From Actinomycetes bacterium (GTDB lineage: Bacteria; Actinomycetota; Acidimicrobiia; Acidimicrobiales; RAAP-2), in the NCBI GenBank assembly GCA_021809995.1, contig JAJZJT010000003.1, positions 1 through 36,127 of the forward strand: 36,127 nucleotides of DNA, read 5' to 3'. Each line of letters opens with the position of its first letter. Position 1 is the stretch's first letter. Below the pieces are notes generated by a model. It made no database searches. It was given only the letters and a program-made list of their open reading frames with translations, and was not told where the DNA came from. Of the stretch, positions 34,557 to 36,127 are shown one piece after another. The position numbers and the translations under genes were made by a program.

Positions 34557-36127
34557 ATGAGCGTCTCCGACCCGCCGGAGCGGGCGGCAGGGACACGGTG
34601 GCGGGCCGTCCGCACCCGACCGCGGTGGCGGGTGCGGACGGCTGTCCCCGCGCTGCTCGGCGTCGTGGCCGTGGTGGCGGCGGTCTCGGGTACCCCGGAG
34701 GCGTTCGGGGGCTTCGGCGCGGCGGTCGGGGGGACCGCGGCGACGCCGTCGGGGACCCTGGTGCTCGCCGACTCAGCCGGCGGCGCAACGTGCACGAGCG
34801 CGCCCGACGTCGCCGGCGGGATCACGTCGGACGTGGCTGCGTGCCCGACGTCGGTCATGTCCCCCGTGCTGGGCTCGTCGAGGACGTTCTCCGTCACCTC
34901 AGCGGGCTCCCTCGTCCCGACCTCGGTCACGTTGTCGACGGCCGGGTCGTGCGGTGTCGAGGAACTGGCTGATGCCGCGACGGGCTCCGGTGACCCGGGG
35001 CTCGTCGTCGGAGGCACCACGGTGGGGGTGCCCGGGCCCCCTGCCCTGTCCGGAGCACGGGCGGTGGCCTTCGACGGCCGCTCCGGCTACGCCGAGACGG
35101 TTGGCGGGCCGGCCCAGTCTTTCGACGCGTCCCCGGGACCGCAGGCCTTCTCGCTCGTCGCCTGGTTCGAGACGACGAGCGGGGGATCGGTGATCGGCTT
35201 CAGCAACAGCCAGTCGGACACGGGCCAGCAGACGTGGGACCGCCAGCTGTGGGTGGACCCGGCGGGGCACGTGGTCTTCGGCGTCTACCCGAACCGGACC
35301 TTCGAGGTGTCGAGCGCCCAGACCACGACGACGAGCTTCGCAGACGGCGCCTGGCACCTCGCCGTCGCCACGGTCACACCGGTGACCGCCCGGCGGGCGA
35401 CCGTCGAGCTCTACGTCGACGGTCGGCTCGTCGGAGGAGGGGTGCGTGACGAGCCGATCACCGCCGGCCAGCCGGCCCAGGCCTACGGCGGGTTCTGGCA
35501 CCTCGGGTGGTCGGGGGCCGGCAGCGGGTGGCCCGACCCGCCGACCAGCCCGTTCTGGGCGGGCTCGCTCGCCGACGTGGCCGTCGTCCCTGCACCGCTC
35601 AGCGCATCCCAGGTGGCCGTCCTCGCCGCGGCGAGGAGCCAGGCGGCCTTCGCCTCCGCCGTGGCCGCGACGGCCCCCCAGTCGTTCTGGACGATGCAGG
35701 GCACGGGCGCTGCCCGCTACACCGGGCCGGTCGCCGACCTCGCGTCGGCCGGGGCGACGTTCCCGGACGCGTCGGGCAACCCGGGCACCAACACGGGGAC
35801 GGGCTTCGGCGGCCTGGCTCCCGACAGCGCCGGTCCCCTCGGGGGACCTGCCACGTCCTTCGACGGCTCGACGGGCTGGGTCGAGACGACGACCGGCCCC
35901 CCCACGCCCTTCTACGCCTCGCCGGGCCCCCAGTCCTTCTCGGTCGCGGCGTGGTTCGAGACGACGACCGGCGGGTCGATCCTCGGCTTCACGAGCAGTC
36001 GCTCGGACACGGGCCAGCAGACGTGGGACCGCCAGCTGTGGGTGGACCCGGCGGGGCACGTGGTCTTCGGCGTCTACCCGAACCGGACCTTCGAGGTGTC
36101 GAGCGCCCAGACCACGACGACGAGCTT
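34557..36127 (+). CDS. Secreted protein with LamG-like repeats, cut by window edge
   Basis: Direct translation from ATG 34557 stays open for 523 codons to the right edge. The N-terminus has an Arg-rich n-region and a hydrophobic segment (VPALLGVVAVVAAVSG). SGTLVLADSAGGATCTSAPDVAGGITSDVAAC then aligns with SGTLVLA...SITTNIDATC of the preceding protein, so both share one module. Two concanavalin-like (LamG/laminin-G-type) domains follow, at about 175-365 and from about 435. Each has FDG...GxxET, FSxxAWFETT, QLWVDPAGHVVFGVYPNRTFEVSSAQTTT, and in the complete first copy WHLAVATVTP and LYVDGRLVGGG. Such domains bind sugars or proteins at the cell surface. No strong ribosome binding site precedes ATG; no other start is available after the upstream in-frame stop at 34515. 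Confidence 0.8.
   Translation, partial: MSVSDPPERAAGTRWRAVRTRPRWRVRTAVPALLGVVAVVAAVSGTPEAFGGFGAAVGGTAATPSGTLVLADSAGGATCTSAPDVAGGITSDVAACPTSVMSPVLGSSRTFSVTSAGSLVPTSVTLSTAGSCGVEELADAATGSGDPGLVVGGTTVGVPGPPALSGARAVAFDGRSGYAETVGGPAQSFDASPGPQAFSLVAWFETTSGGSVIGFSNSQSDTGQQTWDRQLWVDPAGHVVFGVYPNRTFEVSSAQTTTTSFADGAWHLAVATVTPVTARRATVELYVDGRLVGGGVRDEPITAGQPAQAYGGFWHLGWSGAGSGWPDPPTSPFWAGSLADVAVVPAPLSASQVAVLAAARSQAAFASAVAATAPQSFWTMQGTGAARYTGPVADLASAGATFPDASGNPGTNTGTGFGGLAPDSAGPLGGPATSFDGSTGWVETTTGPPTPFYASPGPQSFSVAAWFETTTGGSILGFTSSRSDTGQQTWDRQLWVDPAGHVVFGVYPNRTFEVSSAQTTTTS
35214..35338 (+). repeat. 125-base direct repeat, copy 1, in the LamG-like gene
   Basis: Identical over at least 125 bases to 36003-36127. 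The copies are 789 bases (263 codons) apart, in frame, and encode the QLWVDPAGHVV...SSAQTTTTSF core of each LamG-like domain. Confidence 0.95.
36003..36127 (+). repeat. 125-base direct repeat, copy 2, reaching the window edge
   Basis: Exact second copy of 35214-35338. It still matches at the last base of the window, so its true length is unknown. Flanking domain sequence is clearly diverged, so the identity is local. Confidence 0.95.

Overview
The window looks like chromosomal DNA of a high-GC actinobacterium. Codons end almost always in G or C and many genes start with GTG. Several genes have a -10-like TANNNT hexamer 6-10 bases before the start codon and no Shine-Dalgarno sequence. Secreted GYW-repeat proteins, FadE30/IpdF/FadD3-type steroid genes and many acyl-CoA ligases together suggest Acidimicrobiia or a relative. 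That placement is inference; there is no rRNA or other phylogenetic marker here. I found no tRNA, rRNA, CRISPR array, insertion sequence, integrase or phage gene.

Layout. (1) 1-3867, minus strand: moxR, a DUF58 gene and a TgpA-like transglutaminase that runs off the left edge, a widespread three-gene set. (2) 3990-8894, minus strand: glpD, an alkyl-DHAP-synthase-like FAD oxidase and glpK, a glycerol-3-phosphate unit with GTGA coupling. (3) 9023-12091, plus strand: a large secreted protein with GYW repeats, a predicted beta-helix and two C-terminal modules. (4) 12291-15447: a PerR-like Fur regulator with its own palindrome, rubrerythrin, a GlpC-like two-cluster Fe-S protein and a DUF3501 protein. 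(5) 15606-17891: a short SSB, a coupled 90-residue protein, MsrB on the opposite strand, thioredoxin behind a CsoR-family-like palindrome, and an AhpD-like protein. (6) 18063-28057: fadE30-ipdF-fadD3 for the last two steroid rings, then a zinc alcohol dehydrogenase, a low-molecular-weight phosphatase, two further acyl-CoA ligases and an unrecognised protein between them. (7) 28111-30812: a 14-helix MFS exporter divergent from a MarR regulator with an inverted repeat between them. (8) 30831-33345: a PAS-domain protein, an AlkA-type DNA glycosylase and a thiolase. (9) 33804-36127: two secreted proteins sharing an N-terminal module, the second carrying LamG-like repeats and cut by the right edge.

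Together the genes point to an aerobic or microaerobic heterotroph that uses glycerol and steroid-like or alicyclic acids and invests in peroxide and thiol redox defence. The least understood parts are the rubrerythrin/GlpC-like/DUF3501 cluster, the oxidase inside the glp unit, and the two secreted-protein loci. Two genes at the window edges (the TgpA-like and LamG proteins) were translated directly from the sequence because they are incomplete.
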